Notes: a model not told the origin generated them from the letters alone. Counted from the stretch's first letter, positions 44,492-57,470 are shown. The stretch: 64,000 bases of DNA from Chrysemys picta bellii (GCF_011386835.1 NC_088800.1:3844001-3908000); one strand, 5' to 3'. Numbers and translations: made by a program.

Positions 44492-46104
44492 ACCTTACTA
44501 AAGAGTTCTGTAAAAATCCATTCTTCCTGATGCTACAGTGACACCCATGCAAAGATGCAACCAAAGCAAACTTGGTTTGTTTTAAATAGGAATTACTATG
44601 CATCAATAAAAGCTTTGGAAGCAGGGCTGTCTTGAACAGCCCTGTACTTAAGTATTGAGGGTCCCCATTCATATCCCTTTTTTCTAAAAACAACCTTCCT
44701 CTTCAATCCTGCCTCCTAGTCTCTCTTATCCGTTTCCAACAGGACCAGAGACTTTTCTTCAGAACGGTGTGTGTAAGGTTTTTTTACTAGACATGATGGG
44801 GTCCCATGCTAAACCCCCTTATTCATGCAGATACTCCTGTTGGTTCCTGGCTTGCATAGTGGTTACTGTGTGTGAGCAAGAGCTTGCAGGTTCAAGTTCT
44901 ATACGTGGCTTCGTGACTCCTCTGAGGGCTGTTCCCGCAAATCCCTGATCGTGGGAGCAGCTCTTAACAACGGGAGCAAACAGGACTTTGCAAATGACTG
45001 ATTTTTCTAAGCAAGGGCTGCTCCGGGGAGAGAGCCTTAGTAGGATCAGTGCCTGCGTAAGAAGAATTCAATTGCCCCCTCCCCTCTGCAGGGGGTAAAA
45101 AACAGCATTCTGGCCCCGGTCTTTGAGGAAATGCTGAGCGGAGTGGCCCAGCTCTTTGCAGGATTGGATCCATTGCCCAGCCTGGCAGTTAGTGATTTAC
45201 GCCAACTTTTTTTTTTGCGGCGGGGGGGAAGTAAGTTCTCTTATCCATCCCCCCAGGAATCCAGGGCATGCTGCTTCAGGAGGCACCTGCTGGATTTATT
45301 CAGCAGATTCTCATTGAGGTGAAGCCAATATTTCAGGGCACTGCCTCACTTCTTGTATCAACCTCTCCGCTTCGGTGTGTTCTCCAAAACCGCCAACACA
45401 CTGGAGGGCTGAGACAAACTTCACATGGACACAAAAATACACTCTGGGATGCAGCTTCCAAATTAAGTGCTGGAATAAAGAGGTGGCACCCCCTGGCCGC
45501 AGTGCTGTTTGCCTGCATGCTTAGCTTCCTGTGGGAGAAGAAACGACTTCTCTTTTCCCTCCAAAATAAACCATGTGACCCTATGAAAACCACACGGACT
45601 TGGCATGGGGAGGAATGGGGCTGGGTGAGATGTTTGGTTCGGCTCCTATAGCTCACAGGCAGAGCTGGCTGAATTTTACCAGATTTTGAGTCTCACAATT
45701 TTTTTGTCAAAGTCAATTTCTCAGTGAAACTCCTTGACCCCTCAAAGAAACTCACTGTTTTGACCAAGGTGAATTACATGATTGTTTACATCTTAGCAAG
45801 TGAGAGGTTGAGGTGTCATTTGGGGGGAACCATAAAGGCTGCGACAGTGAACTTTGAAAACTGATGAAAGTGTGTGTGTATTTACATCACAACGCAAACC
45901 AAAACAGGCAGGATTTTGCTCTGGGTGTGTTCAAAACTGTCTGACTTAACTAATGTGTTGCAACACATTTTTAATTCTGCACATCTGCAGTCAAACCAGA
46001 GAGTAAAACAGTAGAGAAGACTTTCATACAATAAGGAATAAATCTGAGGAAATCCATAATCTGGTCATAGATTGATACCTGTCAGCACGAAGCAATGATT
46101 TAGG
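44492..46104. other. Mostly unique DNA, no gene seen
   Basis: Contains a possible tRNA-derived SINE head at 44,847-44,910 and otherwise no recognisable feature. The overlapping frames at 45,268-45,656 are mutually antisense chance frames. Confidence 0.5.
44847..44910 (+). mobile_element. Possible tRNA-derived SINE head
   Basis: GCATAGTGGTTACTGTGTGTGA resembles an A box region and GGTTCAAGTTC (44,889-44,899) a B box, with spacing like a tRNA. No acceptor-stem pairing or SINE body is clear, so it is a fragment at best and not a functional tRNA gene. Confidence 0.35.
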
Positions 46105-46225
46105 ATCATTAGTCCTATTTTACAGATGAGTAAACTGAGGCGCTAGGATACAGGGGGAGACTCAGGACTAGAATCTATGTAACCATATCCCAGGCCCTGG
46201 TTTAACCACTATACATATTACCCTG
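46105..46225 (-). mobile_element. MIR-like SINE
   Basis: The plus strand has ATTTTACAGATGAGTAAACT followed by GAGGCGCTAGGATACAG and TTTAACCACTATACATATTA, the antisense of the MIR core and its tRNA-like head. Diverged, as expected for an old amniote SINE. Confidence 0.7.
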
Positions 46226-47599
46226 CTAAGGTGTCTAAATGACTGTAGGGCTTTTTGGTCAAATCTTTCAAGTGTGGCTCTGACTTGGAAGAGGTAGTAA
46301 CTGGAAACACTAACTTTCACTGACTGTTTCCTAACTAATTACAAGAATGCAGAGTGTGCTGTGGCTTACTCTCAGAATCATCCAGTTACTACACTAGACA
46401 CTATATGAAATTATTTTATTGCTACTGAATTAAAAACGCTTCAGGCAAAGAATGTGTATTTCCACTTCCCCTTAAAGAAAAGCAGTCTGCCAGGAAACAA
46501 AGGATTTCCTTTTTATAAGGAGATCATACAGCCAAGAGTCTGATGAACAGACCGCAGTTATCTTCCCAGTGCTGATGCTTCCCATAAAATATTATTGGCT
46601 CTGATAACATGAGTACCAAGGGAATAAAAAAAAAAAATGTTCGTCCTCTGACACTCTTCTAAAAGCAACACTGCTTGCAAAAACAAAACAAGTTCTATGA
46701 GATGGATTTGAAATCATGAGAAAGGTTAATGATTTAATGTACAGTTAATTACCACTAGAGCAAGCCACCTTTAATTTCTCAACTATCTACAAATGACCTC
46801 TTTTAAACAAATGCCCCCATTTCCCCCTATAAGCTGGCAGGCTAAATGCAAGGATCATTGCAAACCAAGATTAAGTTTAAAACTAAAAACACTTTTGTTA
46901 ACAAGACAGGGGAATTAGACTGCTTAATAAGCCAGGCAGGGATAAAACAGCCTCTTACAATGTCTTATAAGAAGCGGGGAGTTCTTAATTAACCAAACAA
47001 TAAAACACTCCTCAGTCTGTTTATGAATGGAAATGCCTGAGAGGGAAACAGGGCTAGTACCAGAAACAAACAGTGGAAGTGCCACAGCAAATAGAATTGG
47101 GCATGTATAACATTAGCAAGGGCGATTAACCCACGTCTGGCCTGATCCTGAGGAAGGGGCTGGATCTGTGGCTTTCTGACGGGTACGAGCCATGAAAGAT
47201 CCGGTTTGTGGCAGTTTGATCCAGAGGAAGGAAGGCTGGTTTGGCCTGAGGTGGAAGACCACTGCCCTTCGCACAGAATCAATAAACCCTATGCTGCTTC
47301 CAAACATTGTGGCAAGTTCATGCTACTGGTCCAGTTCTTGCAAGGTGATCAGTGCAGGTGGCCCCCTAATTCTCCATAGATGGGAATGGGACTCTTCTGA
47401 AGCAGTCCTTGCAGGGACACGGGAGCCACCTGTGCAGGTCATCTGGCCGGATTAGGAACTGAGCGAGCTCCTTCCATTCCTGCTCTCTTGAAACCACCAG
47501 TCTGCAACTATACAACGAGAGAAAGTGCTAGAGGAACCCTTGTGCCTCTGCACCCTGCCCGCAGCCGGCAGTGCTCTCTGATCTGGGCATAACTCGTCT
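46226..47599. other. Unique AT-rich DNA, no gene seen
   Basis: No recognisable exon, RNA gene or repeat. Short A-runs only. Confidence 0.5.
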
Positions 47600-47703
47600 A
47601 GGCTTGCCAATTTTGGTTGGATGTATTCCTGGAGGTCTCATCACACGACATAGTCTTTAATTCCTGGAGATTCCATGACAATCCTGGAGGGTTGGCAACT
47701 CTA
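47600..47703. mobile_element. Short MITE-like repeat with GGCTTGCCAA ends
   Basis: The left GGCTTGCCAATTTTGG and right TGGAGGGTTGGCAACT ends are imperfect inverted repeats, with two copies of ATTCCTGGAG-type text in between. No clear target duplication. Confidence 0.5.
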
Positions 47704-47964
47704 AAGTCGCCTCTGGCTCATCTCTGGCTGTTCCTTCTTTAGACCAGTTGGGAGCTGGTGACTACACCTGCCCTGGGCCTTCACCTGCCCCCGGATTTAG
47801 GGAACAAGAAGCAGAGAGGGCTATGACTGGCCTAAGCAGCTGACTTCTAAAAAGGGCCTGTTGGCTAGGGGTGAGCAAAGCCACCGTTTCACACCGTTGG
47901 AAAAAATCTGTGGCAATGAAGAGGTCTATGTCCAGCTGCTAACTAGCTACCCCATGGGTGTAAA

Positions 47965-48055
47965 TCAGTGTTCTTAACCCCATTTTGCAGACGTGTTAAC
48001 TGACTGGCCCAAAGCGACCAGGAGAGCCGGTGTCTGTGCCAAGATCAGAATCTCT
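47965..48055 (-). mobile_element. MIR-like SINE fragment
   Basis: The plus strand shows CCCATTTTGCAGACGTGTTA followed by ACTGACTGGCCCAAAG, the antisense of the MIR core and 3' part. Ends not definable by eye. Confidence 0.6.
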
Positions 48056-51000
48056 ATGCTTGGCCTTTCGGAGGCCCCGGGTGGTCCCCGGCACAGAGAA
48101 CAGAAGCAGGAGTTGCTCTGTGGCGGCCAGAAATGCCCCTTCCACCTCCTGTGCCAAAGCTTGAGAATGGGGCCCTGTATATGGCTGTTTCTGGTAGCCC
48201 CCTGCACTAGGGGAATTCTCCCTCACTGGATGTGGAGTGGGGGTAGAGCCCCTGTTACCTGCCAGAATCCCATAAAGATGCTAGAGCAAATACCAGGATC
48301 CCACCCAAGGTCCGTCTCTTAGAGCTTATGGTCTAAACTGGATGGCTAAACTAGGTACGCCAGACAGCCAGGAGCACGAAGCATATGGGTGCGAGCTGAG
48401 ACTTGCAGCTGATCAGAAGTGGTGAAAGAAATGGAGCTTGAGGGGCAATTTGAAGGAGAGTTGTTAGCTTTTAGTTACAGACATTACATGAAATGGTCCG
48501 ACTGACATGAAAAGCCCCAGCACGCTGAGTCCGTCTGCTCTGCAGCTTGTTCAAAGTGGACCAGCTCCTTTGCTCCATCACTGAGACCTCTTCTTGGACG
48601 TTCAGAGGGATCTACCCCACGTCTTCTGCTGCAGAGTTCCTGGTGCTGTCAATCCTGCCGCACCCTGATGGCCTAGATGTGGAAATGCTGGCTATCAGAA
48701 TTTCTTCTCAGCTGCTCCCGGGTGTATTTGAGATCGATCTGCTGGAATTAATTTAGTACCACTTAACTGGTTGAGACAACCCAGTGCCTTCCTCTTGGTG
48801 CAGTGAATAGGGACAGTGTGCAGAGGCAGGATGACAGTAAACGGGCCGCAGCAAATCAGCACTCTCCTACATTGCTTCCACCCAGCGGAGCCCTACCGGC
48901 CTCTTTGGCCCTGTTTAGTCGCGCCGGGGTTGATGGAGAAAGCATGTCTTCCCAAGGGCCGCAGTGGCGTGGGGGAAAAAAAACAACAACTCCCTACATA
49001 ATTATTCAACATTGCACAGCTCGCCGCAAATGATAATTGCTATTGTTTGGTGTGTGCCTGAAAACTTCCCGGCTCTGGAATGGCTGCAGCTTCAGTAGAA
49101 TTATTAATAGAATACAGAGGTTCAGTGCAGACAGTGAAGCCGGAGCCAGCTAAGTCCTTGTAAACAGGAAGCCTGATGGATGCTTCTGAGGAGCCCCTCC
49201 TCGCTGTTCAGCAGCCCCTCCCAAGCTTCCCCCACAGACACAATGCTCACCGTTGTGTGGCACCAGCGTTTGCGCCAATTAGGCCTATCTCTAGCTTTCC
49301 CTGGCGCATGATCTAAAGTGCTTGGCTCTTTCTGATTCCAGCCAAATAAGCAGCCTTGAGTCTGAGCTCAGTCAGCCAGTGACACTTCCTGGCCTGTTGT
49401 GAACAAAGCGAGGCCTGCGACATAGCCACCCGGTTCCCAGGGCAAACCGTGGCAACTCGCAGCTGCTGCACTCTGAAGAGACGTTCCTTCCCTGAGGGAG
49501 GAAGGGGACAACGTACAGCTGCACAGAAAACCGCCGTGGGCCTGAGCTTACTAGAACAAGGGGAATTCACTGCACAGAATAGTGGAGTGCTGGCTCCGGG
49601 CATCGGGACACAGCACCCTTCTGGATACACTGAACGGGCGGTGTGCAGCGTCCTACAACGTCAGGGCACGTGGGAAAACATCTGTGCGTTGCTGCACGTT
49701 TGTACAGGTCCTGCTGCTCGGGGGGGGAGGATGAACCTAGCCAGACTCATCCTTGCGGTCACAGCCGAGGTATTAGCTTTAACTGACATTCAGGCTGGGA
49801 GAAAATCCTCCCTTCCTGAGACGCAAAGTGACTTCCATTAAATAGCCAGGGGGCTTCTAATTTCACTGGGTGCAAATGCAGCTTCCAGTCAGAGCTATGC
49901 AAACCCAGCAAACCCCAAATTTAAGCCAGGTTCCTTGTAGGGACTTTTATTATTCTTGTATTTATTTGTATTATTGAAACCCATAGGAGCCCCAGTCAGG
50001 GGCCCAGTCCCCCTTGGGCTGCTGCTGTACTAATCAGAACAGAAAGACCTGAGCTGGTTTTAGGGGGATTTGGGTGGGAACAATTCCAGTACATAGATCC
50101 ACAGAACTTTATTTGAGTTTTGCTTTGGGGGGGCGGCATGGATTTCGTTCGACCCCCAAATGGAGACTGTAACTCAAGGGCTGCCAACCCAGCCGAAGTG
50201 AGACTGGAGGCATGGTTTACATAGGCCTTGGAGAACTGAACTAACTGAGTTCCACCTGCTCCCAGCGGCATATGAGGTGTCCTTTAATGACATGTGTAGG
50301 TACAGTATTCACACCCATAATGGGCACTATGGAAAACATAAACTGCAGGAGTTAAATTACCTGCCATCGTCCCATTCTAAGAGTCAAATTCTGGTCTCTC
50401 TCCTCTACCAGTGTAAATCCGGAGTAGCGATGCGAACTACGATGGAGTTACTCCAAAATTACACTAGTGAAAATGAGATCAGAATTTGGCCTCAAGTATT
50501 GGAAACACTGCAGCAGGCGGTAAATTTCCCTTGTTAATGACACCCATGGAGCTCAGTATGAATATTTGTCATCTTAAAATTATGGAAGTGTTTTGCGGAG
50601 GTTTGGCTGTTTTAGGGGAAACAACTATCTTTGTATCTGTCTTGGGATCTCCAATAGCATCATGGGAATTCAGTCCTCTTTTTGCATGTAATCTTTGATT
50701 GCAAAGACCAGATTGAACTGCACATAACTAGGTTTACTGTGAAGATTTTTTAGGTTGGGAGTCCTGAACTGCACTTGTAAGTGCTGTTGCCGGGTGGGAT
50801 CCTATTTCTGGCATCTGCAGCGTGTCTCCCGGTGGTGACTCGGAGAGCCGTGCCTAAGCAGAAATCTGCAATGACACAAAATCTCCTCAGACTAGGTTGT
50901 GCTAAATAATCGCTTCTGACTCGCTGAGCAATATGGTGCTGTAATGTTTCTGGAATGAAGCGGCTGTTGTGTGGAATAGAGCTCCCTCTTCTGGACTTGT

Positions 51001-52238
51001 TTTGGACTTGTTTTGGAGAGCTGAATGGAGACCCCAGCATAAGCTTTGGTGGTTTGGATCATTGCTGAAGAATGTCTTCGGCAAAGGAAGATTGCAGTCT
51101 AGATTGCAAGGCTGCATTTAGGTTTGTCGAGCTGTTGTTGCCTGAAGCTTTTCAAAATAAGAAGTTTGCTGTAAAATGGGGACCGGTCGCCCCAAGAAAC
51201 CTATGATCTGTGCCTCTTGTGTCCATAATTCTTCGCCTTATTTATAGCAACCCAGAGCGTGCTTGGGGCTGTACAAATGTAGAAGGAGTTTATAATTTGC
51301 AATAGATACAGGCAGGTCTGTTCAAACATATGGTGCATAGGCAGAGGGGCCAACAGGTAGGTGGCCCGCGGTTCTTTTCAGAGGTTGGGGTTATGTCTTT
51401 GCAGGTAGTCCCTGCAAGGGTTCCCAGGGGAAGCCAGTTTAAGGAGTGGTTAATGAGAAGATGGCGGGAGCACCACAGGGCAACTGCAAGCAGGGTTTTT
51501 AATCTTGAGTTGGAACCCTGGCTTCGGCAGGGCCTTAATACGCTGACGAGAGAGGCCAGCGCCCTCAGGCCTGAGCAAGGCGAGAATGATTTTGCCCTTT
51601 CTGCGTCCCTTCCCTGCTCTCTCAAATAGGGACGAGCGTCCCCTTGCCCGTTCCAGGGGGCGCTGTGAGGTTCAAGCAGCGAATAGGTTTGAGGATGAAT
51701 GTCACACCAGGGTTGGTCCTGCGCAGGGCTGGGGTGGGGCGCCAGACACACGCACAAGGTAGGCAGCGGTCAGCAGGGTGGACAATGCAGGAAACGTGAT
51801 CCTGGCGTCCTGCTGAGCAGCCACCTCGCGGCTCCTGCCTACTTAGCTACGCATGTCCCTTGGCCCATCACCTGCCTAGCAGCAGAAGATAGCCCTTAGC
51901 TGTGCATGCCCTTTGTCAGCCTAACTTGGCATACCGAGGATCCCATCCAGGTCCGTGTCTCCTCTGGCATGCCCATTCCATACCCGTCCCCTCCTCCCGG
52001 GGAGTAGGTGAGTGGGAGGTCTCTGGCCTGCTCCTTGCCATGTAAAAGACTGTGCCTAATGCTTAACCTTATGCATGGGAATAGCTTCTACTCGTGATGG
52101 CGTGCAGTGACCTCTACGGCGCACCATGCCGGGACCATCAGGATCAATGCCCGCCAGTGCTATTGGAGAATTTCACTTTACAAAGCAAAGAAGGCCCATC
52201 TGATTTGTATTGTGGGCCCCAGCCGGGTGCTACGTGTT

Positions 52239-52239
<1 letters not shown>
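48056..52239. other. Mostly unique DNA, no gene seen
   Basis: About 4 kb with no recognisable exon. It holds one short palindromic repeat (50,382-50,493) and a small tandem duplication near 50,990-51,015 (GGACTTGTTTT twice). An AT-rich stretch at 48,985-49,115 looks like a possible conserved non-coding element. Frames such as 49,449-49,841 and 51,290-51,757 lack family features. Confidence 0.5.
50382..50493. mobile_element. Short palindromic repeat (TCAAATTCTGG ends)
   Basis: The left end AGTCAAATTCTGGTCTCTCT and right end GAGATCAGAATTTGGCC are inverted, with a core of CCAGTGTAAATCCGGAGTA against TACACTAG. This is a dispersed reptile repeat type with hairpin potential. Confidence 0.5.

Positions 52240-52281
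<42 letters not shown>
52240..52281. repeat. (AC)n microsatellite
   Basis: About twenty uninterrupted AC dinucleotides. Likely length-polymorphic. Confidence 0.97.
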
Positions 52282-52282
<1 letters not shown>

Positions 52283-52589
52283 CCAAAAGGCAGACATGGT
52301 TTGGGTTGCTTCACAATGAAGGAATGAGGACCTTGCCCGGTAACCACGAAAGCAGGGCAAATAATGGATTTTTTGATGCACTAGCAATTCTGAAAAAAAT
52401 TGGTTACAGTGAAAACAATTTTTTTTTTCAAAATATTGGGAGGGTTGAAAAGTCAGGGGGGGAAATGGGGTCAGGTTGGAACAAAACATTTTGTCTCTAC
52501 CTGAAGTTTTGTGTTGCAATTTTGGGCATTTTGACACAAGCAACGGCAGACTAGACTCACCAAATGTCCGGAGAGGAAGAGGTGGGGCC

Positions 52590-52810
52590 TTACTTGTGCG
52601 CTTTAGTCAAGTAGCTAGGGAACTCACCCGGGATATGGGGCTCAATTTCCCCCTCTGCCTGATGTGGAAAAGCATTGGAATTGGTTCTCCCACATGGCAA
52701 GAGAATGCCCTAGACATTGGCTGTAGGATATTCTGCCGTGCCGTGGTCTTGAACTTGAGTCTCCAAAATCCTTGAGTAACAGGCCTAACCACCAGACTAT
52801 CCAGTCATTC
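52590..52810. repeat. Fold-back repeat with tRNA-like text
   Basis: AGGGAACTCACCCGGGATAT and later ACATGGCAAGAGAATGCCCT, then CAGGCCTAACCACCAGACTA, form a diverged palindromic arrangement seen in other reptile repeats. It has no coding role. Family not named. Confidence 0.4.
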
Positions 52811-53503
52811 TCACTACCTTTCTCCGGCCCAACAGCTATTCATTGTCCTCATGAATGACTATGAATGACAATGGCTAGCCATTGGGCCAGGAAAAGGCAG
52901 CATTCCCCTCCCTCCTACCACAGATGCGATAACTGAATTTCCCAGCGCTCCGGAGCAGCGGCTCTTCATTCATATTTTGCTGTGTGATTTGTTGGCGACA
53001 TTTGCCCTCTCTTTGTGAAACTGGGAATGACTGACAATCTCCCTCCGCCCCCTCCCCCCCCAAAAAAAACCCACGCGCTTCTCCAAATCGAACAAATAAT
53101 CACTTCCTCAGGAGCTCTGGGGCCAGATGCTTGGATTGGGAGCCTTCCTTCCTGGAATTGTGACTAGTGCATTTTGTTGGCCAGGGAGCTTTGAACAAGC
53201 CAGGGGTGTTATCTGCAAATTAACTTTGCAGAGCGGGGCTGAGAGATCCTCATCTGAATTCCGGGCATTCCAGGGTTCTGCAAAGGAATGCGTTAGCTTG
53301 CTGCCTTCTCTGCCAGCTCGTGGCTCACGCAGGCCCTCTGACCTCAGCCTGCCCTGGGCTGTGTGTGGAGAATTCAAGCTTCCAGTAAAGGCTGTTTCTA
53401 GCCCTTTTCCTCAGGGAGATAAAATGAAAGCTGGGCTCCTCTTCCACCCTTCCCCCTGACAGCCCCAGCCCTCTTCACATGCACTTCTGCATCAAACCGG
53501 TGT

Positions 53504-53599
53504 GGCCCCAATTCAGCAAATCCCTTCAATGCATGCCCAGTTTCCACCAAATTGAATGGGGCTTAAGCGTGCCCCTAAGTGCTTTGCTGAATCGGGGCC
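53504..53599. mobile_element. Short MITE with GGCCCCAATTCAGCAAA ends
   Basis: GGCCCCAATTCAGCAAA (53,504-53,520) and TTTGCTGAATCGGGGCC (53,583-53,599) are inverted with one mismatch. The interior has the text TTGAATGGGGCTTAAGCGTG. A related fragment lies at about 58,885-58,975 (CAATGGGACTTAAACATGTG). Target duplication not evident. Confidence 0.75.
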
Positions 53600-55786
53600 T
53601 TCGCCCCCAAGAATTGCCTCGCTCACCCTCCCCAATTGCAGCACCTTGCGGGCAAACACTTCACAGGTCAGCCCCAAAATGCTTAGCCCGGCTCTGCTCC
53701 TTAAATGTTCCGCTGGGACCCAGCCTGCAGCTGCTCCCGGAGATCCGGTGCGATCCTGCAGCACGCAAGGAGGAGAGGGGTCAGAGCAGCTCTGTCCCCA
53801 GCCCTGAGCTGGTAGCAAGGCACTTGCAGCCCTGTCCTTCCAAACTAGCAAGGGAAGCCCACATTCCACTCCCAGCAAGAACCAATGGCCAGTCACCCCT
53901 CGGCTGGCTCCCCACCCCAGCCCCCCAGTCTGAGCACCCCAGCTGGAAACTGCAGGACCACCTGCCTGACACCACCTCTGCTGCCCTGAGGAACAACTGC
54001 CGGAGGCTGGGCTGGGAGGGAAAGGGTAACTGGAGGAGTGTCGGGGTGGGGGAGGGATGGGATCGCCTGCATCGGGGACTGGGGGGCACCGTGGTAAAGT
54101 TTGGGCAGCGCACTGTGCATCCCTCCCCCTCGCACCCCGTTTGGACATCTAGCGCTCATGAAAGCCGGGGCCCAATAGCAGCAGCTACCTCCATGGTCCC
54201 TGTAACCGCAGTCACTGTGTGGGCAGACGATGCAGGTCAACAGAGCCTTGTGGGGGTCCGAGGCTGCTCCACCCCACCCTGCTCGTAGGCTTTGTAATAA
54301 TAATTAACCCAAGAAATAATCAAATCAGTGTGCCCTCTCTTCCTCCCTCTCCTCCCCCCAGGGTCTCCTAGACTCCCTGCATCTGGAGCCCAGCCAAGAA
54401 GCGTTTTGCATTTCAGGCCCTTGTGCTGTTTCTTAGCAGTGCTATTTATCCAGATGAAGGGAAGGGGCTGTCTTGGTGGATGTGAGCACTTAACGCCTAT
54501 TGATCAGTGTTCTCAGAGCCTGCCTGCTTGGAGTGGCGTGGGAGGCTGTCTCGGCGGAGCCTGGCTTCGCAGCGTGGCTTGGTACTGTCGTGCCCAAGAG
54601 ATCCACCTTGTGCAATGCTGCAGACACAGTCAGTGCAATATATCACCATGGGCTATCGCATCTTCCGAGAGGAATAATAGCACAAACCTCCCTGAATTAC
54701 AGCAACTGGGATAATTTCTTTGGATCGATCCGTCCGTCAGTTGTTTGCTCTTTGGTCTAATCTAGCTCATGGAAATTCAAATGTCTGTCATACCCTTAGC
54801 GACAGGGATTTTGGTGTCTGTGTAAACATATGAGAATAATAGCCAAGCAACCAGGTAACACGTAATTATTGTGCCACCAGGAAGTTCTCATGGCAAGACG
54901 ACTCCTGGGTGAGTTTGGATGGCCCACTCTCTAGAATCTCAAAATGGAACTTTCTTCTATTACGTTGTTGCAAATGTTGTTGTCATGCTGAAACGATTGG
55001 CTCTGTCAGTTGACTCGTGGTTTGTTTCCATGCCACCCATACTCACATGACTGGGAAATGTTCAGATGTTTATGGGCCTGATGCTGATGTCGCTTCGCAC
55101 CGGTTTTACCCCAGGGTCACTGAAGTGATGTTAGAGAAGTAACACCTGACTTCCTCTGATGTGAGCACAGCTCCAGCTCCATTGGTCCAATACTCAGATG
55201 CAGGAAGTATCAGCAGATCATTTAACTATGACTCTTCGTATTGCCTGGGGTAGGAGAATTGCAAGAAACAATTATCTCCTTGTGTGATGTATTTATTTGT
55301 GTGTTGCTGTGTCTTTATTTTTTAGGATTAACGTAGGGACTCGGTGTCTTTCCTATCATTCAATTCCTTGCCCCTTCCAAGGCAGACCGTAGTCCCTAGA
55401 GAAGGTGCTTCAGTTGCTAGACTGATACTGCACCCAATCTTTGTCAAAAAGCCAACACTTAGCTCAATCAACTTTAGTCCATTTTTTACTGATTTAAGTT
55501 GAATCGAAATACAGCACTCAGAATCCAAGACAAGTGGCTACCGCGAGCCTTGCACCTAAACAACTACAGCTGTGAATTGTAACAAAGTTAGTTATTTCAG
55601 TTCCAGCTGGTGTGTGGACAAGCCCAGAGCATGACTGCCATCTTCGTTTCTGGGGGCTCGTGCCAAATAGCTATTGTCTCCTTGAGGGAACTTGATGCTT
55701 GTAATTGCACGGAAAACAAACCAATCGACCAAACCCTTCTGCTTGAAAGCAAGATGTTTTGATTTTAAAATGTTGTTAGCAAGAAC
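53600..55786. other. Unique DNA, no gene seen
   Basis: The longest open frame of the window (53,479-54,288) covers the first part, together with a long antisense frame. Both start in or next to a MITE, lack family features and follow local GC content, so I do not call a gene. The rest is AT-rich without features. Confidence 0.5.
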
Positions 55787-55909
55787 TAGGGTGACCAGAC
55801 AGCAAGTGTAAAAAATTGGGACAGGGGTGGTGGGTAATAGGTGCCTATATAAGAAAAAGACCCCAAAATCGGGACTGTCCCTATAAAATTGGGACATCTG
55901 GTCACCCTA
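55787..55909. mobile_element. hAT-type MITE, 123 bp, perfect 8-bp target duplication
   Basis: The ends TAGGGTGACCAGA and TCTGGTCACCCTA are perfect inverted repeats. GCAAGAAC flanks both sides (55,779-55,786 and 55,910-55,917). The interior (GGGACAGGGGTGG, AAATCGGGACTGTCCCTATA) is typical of a widespread reptile MITE. Same end type and duplication length as the 23,460 element. Confidence 0.93.
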
Positions 55910-55917
55910 GCAAGAAC

Positions 55918-57470
55918 GAACGTCCCATCTTACTAACTCCCTGTTGTCATCTGGTTCAAATTAGAACTGGCTAATAGCCAGGGAGCTAGGAGGAGAACTT
56001 AGAGCTGTTTCGACTCGTTCCAAGTATGAACTGAATGCACTGTAGAAATGAATTCCAAAATGCTAAGGAAATCACAGAGATTTCAGTTCCTGCCTGTGGA
56101 AAACAATTTCTAAAAGCGCAGTGAGGTTTAACTTTAGAAAGCACAGTAGATCAACTGGTGGGGTTTTAGCTCTCTCTCTAAAGCAGGACAACTCAACCCC
56201 AGAGTCACACAATAATCATTACAACTCACTGACACACAAATCTTTGTTGAGCTGGCACTAAGGGTGCCAGGTGGTATTTTGTGCCATTCCAGAACACAGA
56301 GTTCAGCAAAACTCAAACCTCTGAAAACCAGGCAATGAAGAGTCAGGGCACACTCCAACACAACCTTAACTCTGCCCCCTGGAGCCGGCAATAATCACTG
56401 GGAATTATCTGCCTGCCCTCCAGCTGTATTTACTGTATTCAGTATAGCTGTATTCAGGACCAGAGAATGTTGGACCCTCTGCATTATGGAAATTCCCCTC
56501 TAGCTTCCATAAGGGACCTGAGAAATTGAACCTCTCCTAGAAGCCTCCCTATTCTTATGGGGTTTGGATGGCCGTGGCCATCTAGGAGAGCACCAAGAAG
56601 AGGCCCAGCTGTCTCGGGCACCAAACCTGAGCAGCACTGCAACCCCGTGTGTGAGGTCACAACGAACGCCCCACACTGAATTTTGGCCTGCCAGTCCCCC
56701 CATCACAATTCATTGATTCACGATGGGAGCGGGAAGAGGTGGCAGCCGGGCCAAACTGGTCAGGGCCCAAATAGGGTTGCCTCCTCTGAGAGGCAGAAAA
56801 ACTGGCCCCTCTCCCCCCCATACCATCCAAACCCTTCTCTTCTCCCCCCAGCTTCAGCAGCCTGACCCCCTCCCACCCTCTCCCAGGAGCCTTATCCCAG
56901 GGAGTCCCCCTCCTGTCCCCTCCCAGGAGCCTCGGCCTCCCCTCCCCTCGTCCCCTGCTGGTGACCTCAGAGCCATCCTGCTTTCCAGCACAGAGAGGAG
57001 CAGGCGCCTTCATTGCCCCGTCGGCGCTGAGGCCCCGGCAGGCAGAGCGGGACCCGGTGCTGTCCGTGTGACCTGCGTGCTGTAATGAAGCAGCCATGGG
57101 CACACAGCAATGGGGTTTGGATGGCTGCCATGTGCTGGGTTTCCCACATGTAACGGTCCAAAGTTACACGTGAAAAAACACCCCCAGCGCATTGCCACCG
57201 ACCATGCAAGAGAAAGAAACAGCCAGGCCAGTGAAAAACGCCTCAGGTGGCAACAACGGGCCCAAAGCGGAAATCGGGAACCCGGTGCAAGCTCACGGGG
57301 TGCACAGTGGTTAACCCGGGCCTGCATGGAAGGGTGGAGGGATCCGCTGGAGCAGCTTGGCAGAGCTGTGATTGTGAGATGAGGAGATTTGGGAGGGCCC
57401 TACCCCTGACGCCCGGCCCCCCCAGTTTGTGTGATTGAAGGCCAGAGGTGCATGTGTAGCGAGAGATGCA
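55918..57470. other. Unique DNA, no gene seen
   Basis: A CCCCT-rich stretch at 56,800-56,960 produces long frames on both strands (56,657-57,103 minus, 56,723-57,085 plus) without family features. Nothing else recognised. Confidence 0.5.

Noticed and set aside
52240..52281. Regular spaced repeat considered as a CRISPR-like array
   Set aside because: It is a plain AC dinucleotide run. No CRISPR array, operon or other prokaryotic feature exists anywhere in the window.
53479..54288. 269-codon open frame, the longest in the window
   Set aside because: It begins just left of a MITE and runs through it, has a long antisense frame over the same bases, shows low-complexity Pro/Ser-rich text and no family motif. 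It follows local GC content.
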